64,000 nt of DNA, taken from positions 1,713,501-1,777,500 of the forward strand of contig WUJK01000001.1 of assembly GCA_011317545.1 (NCBI GenBank). The letters are read 5' to 3'. Of this stretch, positions 34,926 through 48,683 are shown piece after piece. Position 1 is the first letter of the stretch, and every line of letters starts with the position of its first letter. The notes under the pieces are model-generated. The model searched no databases, was not told the DNA's origin, and was given only the letters and a program-made list of their open reading frames with translations. Origin of the DNA: Coniella vitis. Taxonomy: Eukaryota; Ascomycota; Sordariomycetes; Diaporthales; Schizoparmaceae. The position numbers and the translations under genes are program-made.

Positions 34926-36822
34926 CTTGTCGGTGGCCGCTGAGGCCGCTGTGAAGGGTAGATAAGGCCTTTCTGTGGATAGGCTAGGGCCTTTGCCGTG
35001 AATTGTGGTTCAGCAGAGAGGCACCAGCTCTCGAGACATCCAGGTCGCCCACGAAGGTGTTGAGCGTGCGTCGCTGTAAGCCGCGTGCCGGTGATTCTGG
35101 TGTGCTTGGTTGGAGGTTGAATGCTTGGAGTGCACTTTGGACAGTGAGTATTTCCGCTAGAGTAAAGACGGAGCAGGGACGGGAGAGCGGATTACTTAGC
35201 AGTCCTCAGTGGGAAAGGGACCCCTGCCTGCCGTGAGGGTGCCCCCATTGCCCATCATGTACAGCCAGCACAGCGCACTGGGGCATGCGGACATGGTCCC
35301 TGCAAGTACTATGTACTATGACTACCTAGGTATGTACGGACTTCAGCCACGCCGTTGCTTCCATCGGCTCCCTCGCCGGACCGCATCGACGGATCTTAGC
35401 GCAGTCCAGCCTTGCTACAGAATTAAGCTTGGGGATTGTCGCGTCCATGACGATGATGCATCGGGTGAATTGCATGCAATGTCACCTTGCAATTGTGCGT
35501 GGGGCTGGCACGCTCGTATTTGACTCTTTTATGTTTATTATTGGAGTTGGTCAATGAGCATTGTCGGCCCAGGGAAAGGGATCGTGAAAATTGCAGTAAG
35601 TACTTGTGTACTTGCAAGCTTACTTCATTACGTACCTTTTTAGGGCAGTGGGCTCCCGCTGTGTGTCCAGAACGTAGCCAGCCTGCCAGCTCATCCTAGT
35701 AAGGGTAGACCCTGCCATTCTGGCCTGAAAGCCCCCGATGGCCCAGGGGCTAGGTACGCTAAGTATAGGAACGGGAGCACGCGTAATAGCGGCTTGCTGG
35801 CCAGCCCGAACCGCCACAGCTGTTACGCACACCACTGGCGCCGTCGTTGCACTTCTGGCTTCCAAGGTGGAATTGAGCTGCTAATTGCCGAGCAGTCACA
35901 GTCAATCATATGCAAGCTTCGGAGTACGCGTTGTCATTACCATTTCCCTCGAAATTGTGAGCCGGGGCACCTGCCAATTTGCAGGAACTCGCCAGTAGCG
36001 GCCTTGAGCGGCGGGCAGGGGCTGCAATACCCACATTTTGCTTTCACGGGGCCCCCTTGGAGTGGTTTTGACAGCCCGCACCGCTGTACTGACCCTGTTA
36101 ACCGCACCGCGGCTGCCACATAGTATGGCCTGCCAGCCCTGCTACTGCTGGCTCTTATTGCTTTTGTCAGTGCATAGCCGGCGGGCTCCCGCACCCGCAG
36201 CCCAGCCCAGCCCCAGCCCAGCCCCAGCCTGACACCCACCTACCATTGACCCAATCCACCAAGCAACCACCAGCAAGACCCTCGTCCATTTGGGCTGCAA
36301 AGTGCCTTGCCCCTTGGTTTCCTCCACTCGCCGTCACTTGCAACCCTTCCAAGCAACATAGCCAAACCAACACACCCCAACAATACTTGAGCAACTCGAT
36401 CGACCGAGTCACCCAATATCCATCTTAAACCAGACGCTCGCCCTTTTGTCGGTCCCTCCAGCAAGTCTGCTACTGTCCTTGGCCCGAAACCTGCGCGTGC
36501 CGCCTTTCCTACGACCCCCTTTTTCCCACCCCTCCAGGCCAACGGCGCATCATCTTCATTCTCGGCTCTCGACCTTCCGACGTTCAGCCCTCGCCTCGTC
36601 CTCGATTCTTGCTTCCTGTCTACAAACAACCGCCTACGCCCTTCGTTCTCCTCCTCTTTGCCGCCTGTGGATCCCTCGATTGCGACCCAGCCCTCCTTCT
36701 CTGCTCGCCCACAGACCTGCTCGATCCGTCTTGGACATGGCCTGGACGATAATAGCATGAATGCTTGCCGTTACTTGCTGTCTTCCCAATTGAAGCAATG
36801 GTGATCCCAGCTGGCCGTCACC
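34926..36822. other. Divergent intergenic region, ECM14-like / Sec7 genes
   Basis: No gene recognised. It should hold both promoters. The last 600 bases are pyrimidine-rich on the plus strand, typical of a fungal 5' leader. A CCCAG-type minisatellite lies at 36198-36230. A TACTATGTACTATG and CTAGGTA cluster lies at 35307-35335. Confidence 0.5.
36198..36230. repeat. CCCAG-type minisatellite
   Basis: CAGCCCAGCCCCAGCCCAGC pattern repeats in the shared promoter region. Confidence 0.7.
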
Positions 36823-39800
36823 ATGCCCTTCCTTCGCAACAAGCGTGGCAACCCGGCCAACGAGTCTGAGTGCGCAAATCTGCCATCTTTGCAGACGACT
36901 ATACCCCCGAATCGGCCAGGCCCGTTTTGCGAACGGCCACCTCCAACATCGACCTGCCCGCCCTCCGTCTCTCGTCGTCTCAGCTCGATTGCTGACGTCC
37001 TTTGCTGCTGCTGACGTTGCGGCCGCCGCCCAACATCCGAGCCCTTCTTCGACCACGACGCCGACCCCTTCGATCCCTGCGCCTCCTGTCACTCCTCCCC
37101 ACGACGACAGCCCCTCCTCCCCACGGACCGTCGTTGCTGTGGAAAAAAGAACAAGCAACACCAATAATATCCACACCCCGCGACCACCACCATCACCCAC
37201 CGCCAATGGAGACCACAAGAGCAAAAACAAAATCAACACCGTCGACTCCAACACACTACACCCTCCCGACATCAACGACCGTCCTGACTCGCCCCCGATC
37301 CAGGGAGAGATGCCCAAACACCGGCGCTTTTCCATGTTGAGGTTTCGCAATGCTTCGGATTCCCCAACTCTCAGCCCGGGCCAAAAAACAGGCCTATGCT
37401 CACGCTGACGAACCCGCGCCCCCTGTGCCACGGGGTATGAAGGATGCCCAACAACGTCCGCCCTCCAGTCTCGAGCTTTCTCGGCTAACGCGGGCTCGAC
37501 AGCGCCTCCCGAAATCATTACCACTGCCCCGACCGTCGAGTTCAACACCGCGCCCAGGAAAAAGCAGTCCAGCATGTTTTTCGCGTCTGCGGCGGTCGGG
37601 CGAGGAGCTACGCACCGAGCAGACACCCCCAATCCAGCCTTTGTCGCGCAAGGATCGAAGAAAGTCATTGATACCGAGCGCATACTCCTCGAGCGGCAAG
37701 GGATCTATCGGTATCGACGAACCGCCTCCTCCCCGCCCGAAATCATCCAACGCCCACCCGGGCCATGGCCGCTCCCACGAAGATGCTCCCACGCAGCCCC
37801 CTCCGTACCCATTCCTGCAAGCCGGCTATCCGAGTCATCGAGATCCGAGGACAGCGCTGTTGGACGTCTGCAGAGCCACACACCGACCAGCACCTCCAAT
37901 TCTTCCAGTACAAACAACTTCTTCCGCCTGAGGCGAAAACAAAAACAGCCGAACCGCTCTTTCCCCTTGCGCACTTGCAAAGACAGCGCAGCCACGACCA
38001 AGGCGTATCCCCCAGCCAGTCCCTGCCTCCTTCCACACCTGTCCGCCAAAGCACATCTTCCACAACATCGGCCTTTTCTTCCCAACAAACACCCCGTTGC
38101 GTCCGCCGCTAACGGCATCAATGGCGCCACGACGACACCTCCAGGTGCTTCGCCGAGCCGAGGGCTGTTCTCAAGGACGAACGCTTCGCCTGCGACGGCG
38201 TTATTTAGGCCCCTCTCTCCCCATAGTGGCGCTTCATCACCGACCAGATCGCACATTAACCTCAGGGGGAGGTCGTCGACTATGAGCTCATTGGGCCGAG
38301 ACTCCCTCGATGACCGACTGGGACTACCGCAATCGCGCGCCTCTACATCCACCACAGGCCGTAAGAGCTTTGGCGATTTTGCTGGGAATTAGCAGGTTAC
38401 GAGGGCCCGACTCGACACGTCAAGGGTCTGGCACCCCAGCAACAACCGGGTTCCAACACGTCAAAGGATAACTCACTCAATATACCACGAGAGTCGGTTG
38501 TGCTACCCGAGAAACGCGAGGACGAAAATCCAGGCAGGTATCTCGAGAGACTAGAAGATATTGCTAGCCGCAGCATGATTGCTGCGGCAGTCGCCAAATC
38601 CGCAGATGCCTTTCACCTTGCCGTACTGCGGAGCTTTATGCGCAAGTTTGGTTTCTTTGGGGATCCCATGGACATGGCTATAAGGAAGCTCCTTATGTCG
38701 GCAGAATTGCCAAAGGAGACGCAACATATCGATCGTTTCTTGCAGGCTTTTGCCAATCGATACCACGAGTGCAATCCGGGGATATACACGAATCCAGAAC
38801 AGGCCTATTTTCATCGCCTTTTCCCTGCTCATCCTTCATACGGATGTCTTCAACAAAAACAACAAGCACAAGATGCAGAAGCAGGACTACATCAAGAACA
38901 CCAAGGGCGAGGGTATCGCAAATGAGATTCTCGAAGGCTTTTATGATAACATCACCTACACACCCTTTATACATGTTGAGGATGAGCTAGATATTGGCGG
39001 CGGAGAGCGACCCGCGAGCCACAAGAATCCCAAAAAGAAACCAGTTTTGCCCATACCCACCGCTCCAGAAGCTGCCCTGAAAAAGGCCGCAAAGGAGCCC
39101 ATTGACCCATATACTCTTATCCTCGACAACCGACTGGACATTTTGCGACCAAATCTCAAAGAAGTCATGCATCTGGAGGACCATTTCAACTATGTAGGGA
39201 CGGCCCCGAGCCTCAATCTCAAAGAACTGCAAAAGACCTTTTTCAGAACGGGCATCCTGCAGATTGTGTCTGCAAGATCACGTCCAGATGCCTTCATGAC
39301 TGAAAAGACGGCGACGAACCCAGACGAAGCACAGCCAGGTGTGGTGGATATCAAAGTCACGAAAGTGGGCGTATTGTGGCGCAAGGACGCCAAAAAGAAA
39401 AAGACAAGATCGCCGTGGCAAGAATGGGGTGCCATTCTCACAGGCGCGCAGCTCTACTTCTTTCGCAATACTGCGTGGGTCAAACACCTCATGCACCAGT
39501 ACGAATCACACATTAAGCAGGGCCACGACGGGATTCCTATTGTGTTCAAGCCACCTCTGGAGAGCTTCAAGCCAGATGCTCTAATGTCTACTGATGGAGC
39601 AGTCGCTCTGCTGGATTCTTCCTACAAAAAGCACAAACATGCGTTTGTTTATGTACGGCACGGCGGTCTGGAGGAGATTTTGCTCGCAGATGACGAAGAT
39701 GAGATGAACGACTGGCTGGCGAAGCTCAACTATGCCGCCGCGTTCAGGACGAACGGGGTACGCATGCGCAGTGTCACGACCGGCACGTACGACGGGCAAG

Positions 39801-41676
39801 GTCGCCGTTCCATGAAAAAGGATACAGAAGCAGTGCAGACACCCTCTGGCGAGGTTTTGATCGCTCGTTCCAAACTTGATCAGCAAATGGCCAACGATAT
39901 TTTGTTTGCGCGCCGCGAGTTGATGCTGCAAAAGGTGGCCGAAGCCAATCAGAGGCTGCAAGACGAGGAGAAGAAGCTCGACGAGCAGTTGAGAAATGCT
40001 CGCCACCTTCAGCTTCTGGCGCCAATTCAACCAAAAACGCGCGACGCGATGCTCCTGGCAGCTGCTCGCATGGCGGCTCAGCTCAAATGGACGCGCATTG
40101 AGATATGGAAACTCAAGTGCCACCGTGATATTATGCTACTTGACTTGGAAGAAGAGCGCCAGATTCTGGGACTCCCTCCAGGCCCCATTTCGGAAGTTCT
40201 CAGTCCCAAGAAGGCAGCGCTACAACGCGAAACGTCCAAATTGTCCAAGGCTAGCAGTGGTACAATAATATTAAGCCCTCCGATGCCTGTCTCGACCTCG
40301 GCGCAACGAAGCCAATCAGTCGATGCGACCGAGGCAGCCGCAACGGCCGATTCGCCCGTTACTGAAGTGTTTATGACCCCGCCGTCAACTGCCGCGTCAC
40401 CTCTGTTGCCCACGCACCAGGGCTCAGGCGAGACGCCCTCTCTTAATCTCGTACCGAGCAGGAGAGGCTCTGTGTCAAGTGCGGTATCCTCGCGACCTGC
40501 CCTCCCCGTTACGCCCCCTCGGAACCCAACCTCTTTTAGTTCTGGCACCGACCGTAGTGGCGAGGATCACCCAGAAGAAGACGCCAATGAGCGAGACCTC
40601 CTCGAAAAGACTGGTCTTCTCAGCAAGGGAATTACCATGAGCCCAGAGCACGTGGTCAGAACGAGGAGCAACGAGCCTGACCAACCATCTGACCAGCAGC
40701 AACAGCCGCACAGCAACTCCATCGACAAGGACAAGGGCGACAAGAACAAGATCCGCCGCAGTCTGCAGCGCACTCTTAGGGAGGGTGCGGGCCATCTCTC
40801 GCACGCTCGCAGCCGTAGGGGCAGAGACGGCCCTGCAAATGGGTCCATGGACGACAACAACGAGGCAGCAGAAACTCTCACACGTGGTGCTGGACCATTT
40901 GTCGTGCACGGCAAAAAGGCATCTGTCATTCATTTCGGCACGGAGCTGCAGAGTTTGACCTCTGATGAGCGTCTTCGCGCGCGCATATCCTCCCAGATGG
41001 ATGACGCGACATCTGATGGTGATGTTGCTGCTGTTGCTGCTGCTGCTGCTGCAGCAGATGAGCCCACAGCAACGAATGGCGGCAGCAACAGTGCTTCGAC
41101 TGGCACCGGAGATTTCCGCGTCTTTTTGCTCTCTGGTGGCAGTAGCAACAAGAAAGGTTCTTCAAACGAACGTCGCTCGTCAGCAGCCAGCGCAAGTACA
41201 GCAACAGCAAGGAGTTTCCGTGAGTTGCACAGAAAATACTCATCAGCTACCAAGTACAATTCGTCGTCTGCGAACCTTGCGCTCAGCCTCCTCATCCCGG
41301 GCGCCGATGATGATAGTGATGCGGCTGTGAGTTGCTCAGATGGTCGGCGCACACCCTTGCCGAGGGACCATGTTGAGGACGTTGTTGAGGAGGAGGAGGA
41401 GGAAGAAGGATCTCAGCGTGGTGCTTCTGATGAGGACGGCGAGAGTGAGGCAGAGCAGAAGGGAAGACAGACGCGGAGCTCGACGGCCATTTTGCTGGCA
41501 CTGGTGCGACCAATCAGGCGCGCGAAACGCTCTTCTTTACCCCTGAGCCGCCCGCGTCGCCGATTGAGGACCTTGAAGATGGCGAGGGTGGCGGCAAGGG
41601 CAAGGGCAAGGGTGCGGCGGTTGAGGGTGAGGTAACGGGCAGGATGCCGAGTCCGAGTGTGCCTGTGTCTGCTTGA
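36823..41676 (+). CDS. Sec7-PH domain Arf guanine-nucleotide exchange factor, Syt1-like (frameshifted)
   Basis: The start ATG at 36823 sits in GTCACCATGCC and reads MPFLRNKRGNPANES. About 560 codons of Ser/Pro-rich, probably disordered sequence follow. The Sec7 domain covers about 38530-38960: MIAAAVAKSADAFHLAVLRS, the LPKETQHIDR loop holding the catalytic glutamate (motif GEAQ in relatives), then FSLLILHTDVFNKNNKHKMQ. A PH domain lies at about 39360-39750, ending EDEMNDWLAKLNYAAAF, then a coiled coil (about 39880-40180) and an acidic tail. The protein should load GTP on Arf GTPases at Golgi or plasma membrane, like yeast Syt1. The frame is broken at many places; simple one-base homopolymer cases are 37362-37365 (C4), 37577-37581 (T5), 38377-38380 (T4), 38448-38450 (G3) and 38808-38811 (T4). 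Near 41460 the frame changes again, so the likely stop is TGA at 41674-41676, giving the tail TPEPPASPIEDLEDGEG and on. Confidence 0.85.
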
Positions 41677-43490
41677 TTTTATTAGAAGTGACGCACTGTG
41701 TATGTGTGTATGGGCATGCGGTTGGACGTTCATATTTGCTCGTTTTCCGTACGTCCTGGCTTCTTGGGCGCAACAACTTTGAAGCCTTCTATATGATTCC
41801 CCCCAAATCGACTGTACTATCTAAGATTACGAAATGGAAAAGAACGGGAAGGGAAAGGGAAGAGAGAGAGAGTGTGTGTGTGTGTGGAAAAGGTGGCTTA
41901 TCTTCGTGAGACGAAGCAAAATGGGACTTTTATTTTCCGTTCTCGTCTGACTTTGTTTCTCTCCTTCGTTTTTACAATAATACCTCTTTTGGCCATGTTC
42001 TTTTTGCGATTCCTCTGGAAAGAGAGGATTAGGGAGCGCAAAAAAAAAGAAGCAAAAGAAAGCTTACGCTGTTTTTAATTCATAACACCTGGGATTTGGT
42101 TTGAGGGGGGGCTTTTGAAATAAGTACGCCTAACACATATCGTCGTATATCGATGGATACTGGGCCGGCATGCAGAGAGGAGGAGGTACGTGTATAGGAA
42201 AGAATCCAATGCATACCGCGTCATTTTTGTCTGTATAGGTGGGTAAGGCAGTCGTTTCCTGCCTGGGTATGTGCCAAACTATTTTGTGGATTAGCAGAGA
42301 AGAGCAGAAGGCTGGTTCTGCCCTTTTTCCTACGTGAGGATGCTACATTTATTTTCGAATTCTGCTGAATGGCTTGCTCGTTGCCTCAACACTCTTGTGT
42401 AGAGACTTTGAACCAGTGCTTTGATATGATCTTAGATGTGATATAATACGCTACAGAAGGCTCGAGTCCTTCCCGCTTCTTTCATGGGGCCATCACTTGA
42501 AGATGCTAATGATAGTAGGGAGAATTTGGATCTTGATCTCAACAGAGGAAGGCCATGAGCCTTTATCGGCAGTTCGGTTACCTGCTTTATTGAAATGGGC
42601 TCTGCTTTGAGTAATGTTTCCAGATTGTCAACAGCAATATTCTTGGGTCTCTAACGTGCTCACCGGACCGAGCTGGGGGTCTGATGCGAGATCAGCTGCA
42701 GGATATTTGGTGGTGACTTGCTAGAATATCACGACAGGCTTCACTCGCAAGTATCAACATTCCATCCATGGTATTCACCAATACTTCAGATCATTGGTCT
42801 GCAGGGAGGCTGGCAGATGTACCGAGGATGTGCAGTCAGGTCAATCCACAGCTACTATCCTGATCCTCCGATAGCCAGCAAGGAGGCATAAAAGTCTCTA
42901 GACAAAGGTCCAGGTCTTGTTGCCCAGCCAGCGATGACTTGACCGCATCACAGAGATCTGCAAGCTGCTGCCTGGTGTGCTGCTGCTTGTTGGAATATTC
43001 ATTTTGAGCAGGGTGTGGCAGTGAATGGAGGTCTGCTGTCGTTGTCCACCTGCTGGCATTGTTCATCTGGGCCCCTGACCCTTTTCGAGCTCCCTCTCCC
43101 CAGCTTTCGTTGCTATCATTGCCCTCTGCTTCTGTCTACCAGTCTGGTCCAACTGGAGCTGGCCACACACCTCTCAACTCGAAGGTGTCGTTCGTGCCAA
43201 ACTTGACCCCTGCTTTTCTCTCTTCCCCTTCGACGCGTTTCCCAGCTTTGTTGTTCTTCTCTCTTCCACCTCGGACCTTTTCAACCCCGTCTCGATTGCA
43301 GCCCAACTTGGATCCTTTCTTGAACCACACGAGCTTTTTTGTGTGAATCGCTTGTGCTCGTTGGATCAGCTTATTCAACGCCATCTCATCATCGAGACCG
43401 ATTCCCATCGCATCTCTTTCAGTCGGCCGAGCTCGATCACTACCTGAACACTCGCTCTCCATCAGCCACCATAGTCAGCTTTGGACCTGG
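41677..43490. other. Intergenic region and 5' leader
   Basis: 3' region of the Sec7-PH gene, a short GT run near 41871-41886, then sequence without recognisable genes. From about 43050 the plus strand is rich in CTTC/TCCC, typical of a fungal 5' leader for the next gene. Confidence 0.45.
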
Positions 43491-43546
43491 GTAAGCACTC
43501 ACAGCACTCCCACGTCACGTTCCATGCTAACAGCCAACACTGTTAG
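43491..43546 (+). other. Probable 5' leader intron of the mucin-like gene
   Basis: GTAAGC donor at 43491, branch-like TGCTAAC at 43525-43531 and TTAG acceptor at 43543-43546, 56 bases. The ATG at 43553 follows seven bases later. Confidence 0.65.
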
Positions 43547-43552
43547 GTCAAG

Positions 43553-45474
43553 ATGTTGCTGGCAATGGCGACGTCTGCCTCTGGGCTGCCGCCTGGTAGC
43601 CGGGCTTGCCTCACTACTACACGCGCCGCGCCGCCCAACCCAACCTCGACGCTTCCAACCACGCGTCAGGTGGTTGGAGCTCTGGTGGACCAGCCTGGCA
43701 AAGCCGACTCGCATACCACGAGCATCGAGGTTGTTTGGTTGCGGCAACTGCATGGGCGACAAATATCAGGTCTCGTTGAAGCCCACATGCAGCACTGGCA
43801 AGGCTTGGACCACTTGTACTCTCCTAAACAGCCAGTCCACTGGCAACAAAGCTCTCGTATCTGGAGACGTTAAGGACAAACTCAGTGAAGCTGGCGAGCA
43901 CATGGAGAACAGCATGGAACCAGCTGGCACGCTGCCCCCCATGCCTATCACCACTCTACACCCCAAGCAGTGGCCCACCGAGCTCCCCTTTCCCAAAGAG
44001 CACTTCTTTGAGGACCAGGACCACCGTCACGATACCAGTGACTTTTGGACCAGCTTCACGTGGGATAGCTTCGTCAGCTCGATTCCCACTGGAACTGGCA
44101 TCGTGGTGATCCCTCCTTATGACTGGTCGAGCACTCCCACCCCGACCCCCACTCCCACCACCATGAGCACCACAAGCAGCAAGAAAGCTAGCACCTCGAG
44201 CTCGTCGACCATCAGCGAATTGCAGACAAGCCCTACTCTGATCACAACCACCAGCGCGGCCTCGCTTCCCTCCACTAGTAGCCAGACTCAGAGCCTGTCA
44301 GAGTCAACCACCTCCCGCTCGTCGACGTCCACCAGCACCAGCAGCCTTGGCCTGACTCCCACCTCAGCCAACGCCGTCGTCATTCTGACCAGCGAGATCA
44401 CAGTCTACCCGACTGCTACTGCTCACACCACCACCAATGGCAGCGGACCATCCCCACTCTCTGTCGGTGCCAAGGTAGGCATTGGCGCAGGCTCAGCTGC
44501 CGGTTTCCTGGGCCTTTGCCTCGGTGATCGCCTACGCGTTCGGCAAGAAAAACCACAAGCACAAACGAGGCAATGGCTCCTCGCCCTCGTCCAACACAGG
44601 ATCCGCCCGCTCCTCGTCGCTGGCCTCGTTGCGGCGGTGCCGCCGCCGCGACTCGCTGGAGCTCACGGAACGCATTCATGGTATGTCGGCACCCAGCAGC
44701 AATCATGCGAGTAGCAGCAGCAGTACCAATAACCATAACCATAACCACCACGCCACCAGCAGCGATCGCAGCGCAGCTGCCGTCCCCGCGCGCGAGGGAG
44801 GCGGCGAGCGCGCCGGTCCTCCTCACGCGGCGGGCCACGCCCAACAAGAGTGCCCGTACGAGGGCCACTGCTCCGTCCACGATCCCCTGCGCGCCGCCGC
44901 CGCCGCCCCTGTCCCGCATCACCCGCGCCGCTTTGGCATGTGGGGGAGCCGTCGCACCCGCAGCGGCCAGCTGGTCGCCGAACTACAAGCGATGGAGCCT
45001 CGCGGCAGTGGTCACGATGACAGTGCTGTTGGTCGCAGCCAGATTCCTATTGGCCGCTTGAGCAGAGGCAGCAGCAGCGCCCAGGGCGGTCAGGCAGCAG
45101 CAGGACAAGCTGGGCAAGCTGGTCGCTCTGAGCTGCCTTCGTCTGCGGCTGACACCAGTTCGGAGCCTCTTCTGCAGAGCCAGGCTCGCCAAACTTCGCT
45201 GCAAATCCAATGCCCCCGACCTCGTGCAACCATGCCTCCGCACTGGCAGAGTCAGATGGAGCTGCTGTCGGTGGCGATGCAGCACGAGCAGCAGCAGCAG
45301 CAGCAGCAGCCCGCGTATGCCCCAATTCTCTCTCGCAGCGAGCCTGCTCGCCCATCCGGCCCTGGAAGCTACTACGACGCAGTCAACTGTCCGTATTCGC
45401 TGTGGCGCCAGCAGCCCGCGGCGGAGCTCGACGGCACCCCAGTCGAGGCGCAGCAGTCGCAACCCCGTCGCTGA
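43553..45474 (+). CDS. Mucin-like single-pass membrane protein (frameshifted)
   Basis: I do not recognise a named orthologue. The outer part has a few cysteines (FGCGNCMGDK, PTCSTGKAWTTCT), then a long Ser/Thr/Pro-rich stalk (TPTPTPTPTTMSTTSSKK and on; about 44120-44400) likely to be O-glycosylated. LSVGAKVGIGAGSAAGFLG begins one membrane segment that continues, after a frame change in GGGCCTTT at 44510-44518, as VIAYAFGKKNHKHKRG; the Lys/His/Arg cluster marks the cytosolic side. The cytosolic tail has His/Asn, Gly/Gln and polyGln runs (HEQQQQQQQ near 45284-45310) and ends near PAAELDGTPVEAQQSQ, a C-terminal style common in fungal single-pass proteins. The stop is TGA at 45472-45474. This architecture (stalk, one membrane helix, low-complexity tail) is typical of fungal wall sensors, but no WSC domain is visible. 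The N-terminal frame is uncertain because other frameshifts are likely before 43740. Confidence 0.6.
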
Positions 45475-48400
45475 TGAGTGGTTTCTTTCTTTCTTTCCTT
45501 CTTGTGTTTTGTTTTGGTGTTCTTGTATGGCTATATTCCAGCGCGGTCGGATATATTCCCCAACCCCCCCAACCCCTTTTTGCGGTGGACATGCGGTGTT
45601 CCCAGGGTTGATTTCATCCAAGCAGTGGTCAACTGGTCGCAAGAAGTACCTTCCTTTCGAGGCGCCACAAAACGACAAGATAGGATTTGGAGGTGGTCAC
45701 GTGGTACCTTTTCCGCGTGTTCTTTTTTCTTTTTTTCCCCTGTTTCTGCGTTTCTGCGGGAGTTCTGGGGTCGTCGTCGTTTTCGATACCCTCTGTCTGG
45801 CGGATTGGCGTTGGGTTTCCATGGGACGGACAAGACAGACAACTTCTACACGGTCTTGCAAAGGACTTGTCCTTTACTGCTGCGACCTGGATGGATCACT
45901 TAAGAATGGGGGAGTTTGGAGGATGGATACTGGTCAACAACGCAACGCCATGTTTTGCGTTCTTTTTCTTTGTTTTCTTTTTCTTTTTTCTTTTTGATTT
46001 TGTCTGTGTTGGAGAGCTGAGCTTGGGCATGGCAGCCGCGCAGCAAGGAGGGGATCATGGGACGATATCTCACGGCACAATCTGGAGGGACCACAAGGGG
46101 GGATCACGTATGTGAGGTTTGGCAATCTCTGCGCTTTCTTTCACGAGCACGGTTCTTGCCCGTGCTTGAACGATTGGGATATGCAAATCAGCTCTCAGGA
46201 AAGTTAAGGAAGGTTGGCGGGCTTGCACGGCAAGAATCTCTCTTTTCTCTCTTTCTCTTTGATCAACAAACTGCTCGAGGTCCAGGTAGACAAGATGAAT
46301 CAGATCGTGACTTCTTAGCTGTAGCTATGCTACTTTTGATCTCATGCTCTGCATCCCCACGTAGAGTGTCTGGCTGTGTCTGGGATATGACAAAGATACC
46401 GTTCACGCAAGAATACCGGTATTTCTGTCTGCTCTTGTATCTGCTTGTCCTTGTAGGAATAGTGGTTGAAATAACGACTGATGACTGGCCGTCTCTCTCC
46501 TTTTCACGTCCAGATCATAGGTCTGAACGGGCGTCCAGTTCTCTGGCCAAACCAAGCATAGAGGTGTGAGCAGAGTCAACTTCAGGAACAAATTCAACTC
46601 GCCCAGAATGTCTCAAGCTATGCATGACTTTTACCGCAAGGAACTGGCAACGTCGATGTTTACTTTGAGAAGCAGAATGTTGCACTCTTGATCTTCATTT
46701 TCTTTCCTAGCCAATGGTGAGTCCATCAAATATCTACAGAGATGGCCTACAAGAAAACCTAGATACATCGGATGGACAGAAGGCCTACCAAGACCAATCC
46801 CTGACCTGACCTGCAAATAGCAGAGTAGATCCCACATACACACGCTACACGACCCTCTCCGAACAAAACACAAGACTCATGAAGGCATCAACGCGTGCTA
46901 CAGAAATCTACTAGCCGCCATTCCAAAGGAGAGGAGGAAGAACGGTGGATAAACGTTGTCCCACCACCACCAAGCTTCGAAACCATGCCCCAGTATTGTT
47001 GATCGTTCCGCTGGACGGGAGTTATGCTTACAGATTACTGTTGACTTGAGACGAAGGATGGCTTCTGCGACTCGATAGTCGTCGGCCTTGCTGACCCTGG
47101 TTCAACATCCAACAAGGGCGTTCGTTCCAGCACAGCGGCATTATTCACACACACAGGACCCCCCTTTTGCGGTGAAGCCCATTCTCCTTTGTATCTTCCT
47201 TACTCTTCAGTATTCCAGAGCCGTTGAGGCACCACGCATAGACATGACTCTAGCCTTGCAGGCTAGCTAGCGGTGTGGCTAGCAGCACTTGGCAGCATGA
47301 CAATGACATGGGAAAAAGTCCATCGTCGTACTCGTACCGCAAGGCGATTTGTCGTGCTCCATCGCTGATTTCCATTGCCATGACACAATACCCTTGCGGC
47401 TGCTCCTCAAACTTGCCGGCATCACGAGACTAGCTTGAGCCGTTACATGCTTTAAGCATGCATGTATGCTGTCAAATGTAAACGGGAAATGCTTGCGCAA
47501 GACTAATAAGGGCGGGCGTTGCCTTCTCGGAGCAACTGCTCCTCCTGCGTGTCGATGGATGGGTGTTTGAGATTTCGCTGCCCCCGTTTGCAGGGCGTTA
47601 CAGATCTCGTGTGGCAAAGAGAAGCAAGCCCAGCAGCACTCGATGAGCCAAAGCATGAGGCGAATTCCCGAAGGACGGGGCACTACCAGCAGCCCAAGAC
47701 AATACCAAGTCCATTAGTATCGCGAGCCCGTCCTCTTGCGCGCTCAGTCTCGACGTCTCAGACCGTACAGGTCCAAATTGGCGCATCCCCGTTTCACAGA
47801 CAGTGACTGAATGGCCTTGACCACCGTCCTCAGTCTGAGCCATTTGGAACGTTGGCGCCAATTTCACGACCACAGACAGCTCCATCATCAATGCTTTTTT
47901 TTTTCCCTTCTTTTTTAAAATGAGAATAATGTAAAAATTTCACAACCCCACCCTTCTTCTGTACCAACGCCTGGCTTCTTCTTCATCCTAACCCCCTTTA
48001 TAAAGATCCATCTGTGCTTTGGCATCACGAGATGATGACCTCCAAGCTGGAGCAAGTCTGCAACAATCCTTTCTTCTGTGGGTTGTGTACCTTGGCGCGG
48101 CGTGCTTCGTGTGTTCATCTCAGTAGTCGGTTCTACTGGCAAAGCGTGTACATAGTAATCGGGTACTAGACATGGGTTTGGATGAGGCTCCGAGTCCACG
48201 AGTCCACCCACCAACGAGCCAAACCAGCGAGCCAGCCATCACCAAGCCTCTCGCCATCAAACTTTCCAGAAGCCTGGTTAGCCTCCCGCGCCGGCAGGAC
48301 TAGTCGCGACGGGGGCATCCCAGGCAAAACACACCAAAGGGCCGAAACTAGGCAAGTTGCCAACGAAGACGTTTGATACGACCGAGGTAAACTTTTTGTT

Positions 48401-48660
48401 AGTCTGCAAGAATGATGGACGCCCATCGCCCGGATTGTCCGCTGGTTTCCTGCTTTGCCATCCAGGGCCCCCATCCATCTTCTTCTCCTATTTCCAAGCA
48501 AGCAGAAACGAACTTGTCCTTTTCTTTTTTTTTGGGGCCGAGCCAAGACGGCAATACGGCACACGCACACTATTTGCACTGACTGAGCCCCCAAGGAAAG
48601 CATATTTGAAGACAAAGGGCCAAGCATTTGTCGATAGCGAGAGTGATCGTCACAGTGACA

Positions 48661-48683
48661 CACGCACGCACGCACGCACGCAC
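48661..48683. repeat. (ACGC)n microsatellite
   Basis: Five to six CACG/ACGC units in a row. Confidence 0.9.

Noticed and set aside
38750..41635. Treating the long frame as the full Sec7-PH gene
   Set aside because: It starts inside the Sec7 domain after a frameshift and its last 50 residues are Arg/Ala-rich out-of-frame sequence; the real protein begins near 36823 and ends near 41676.
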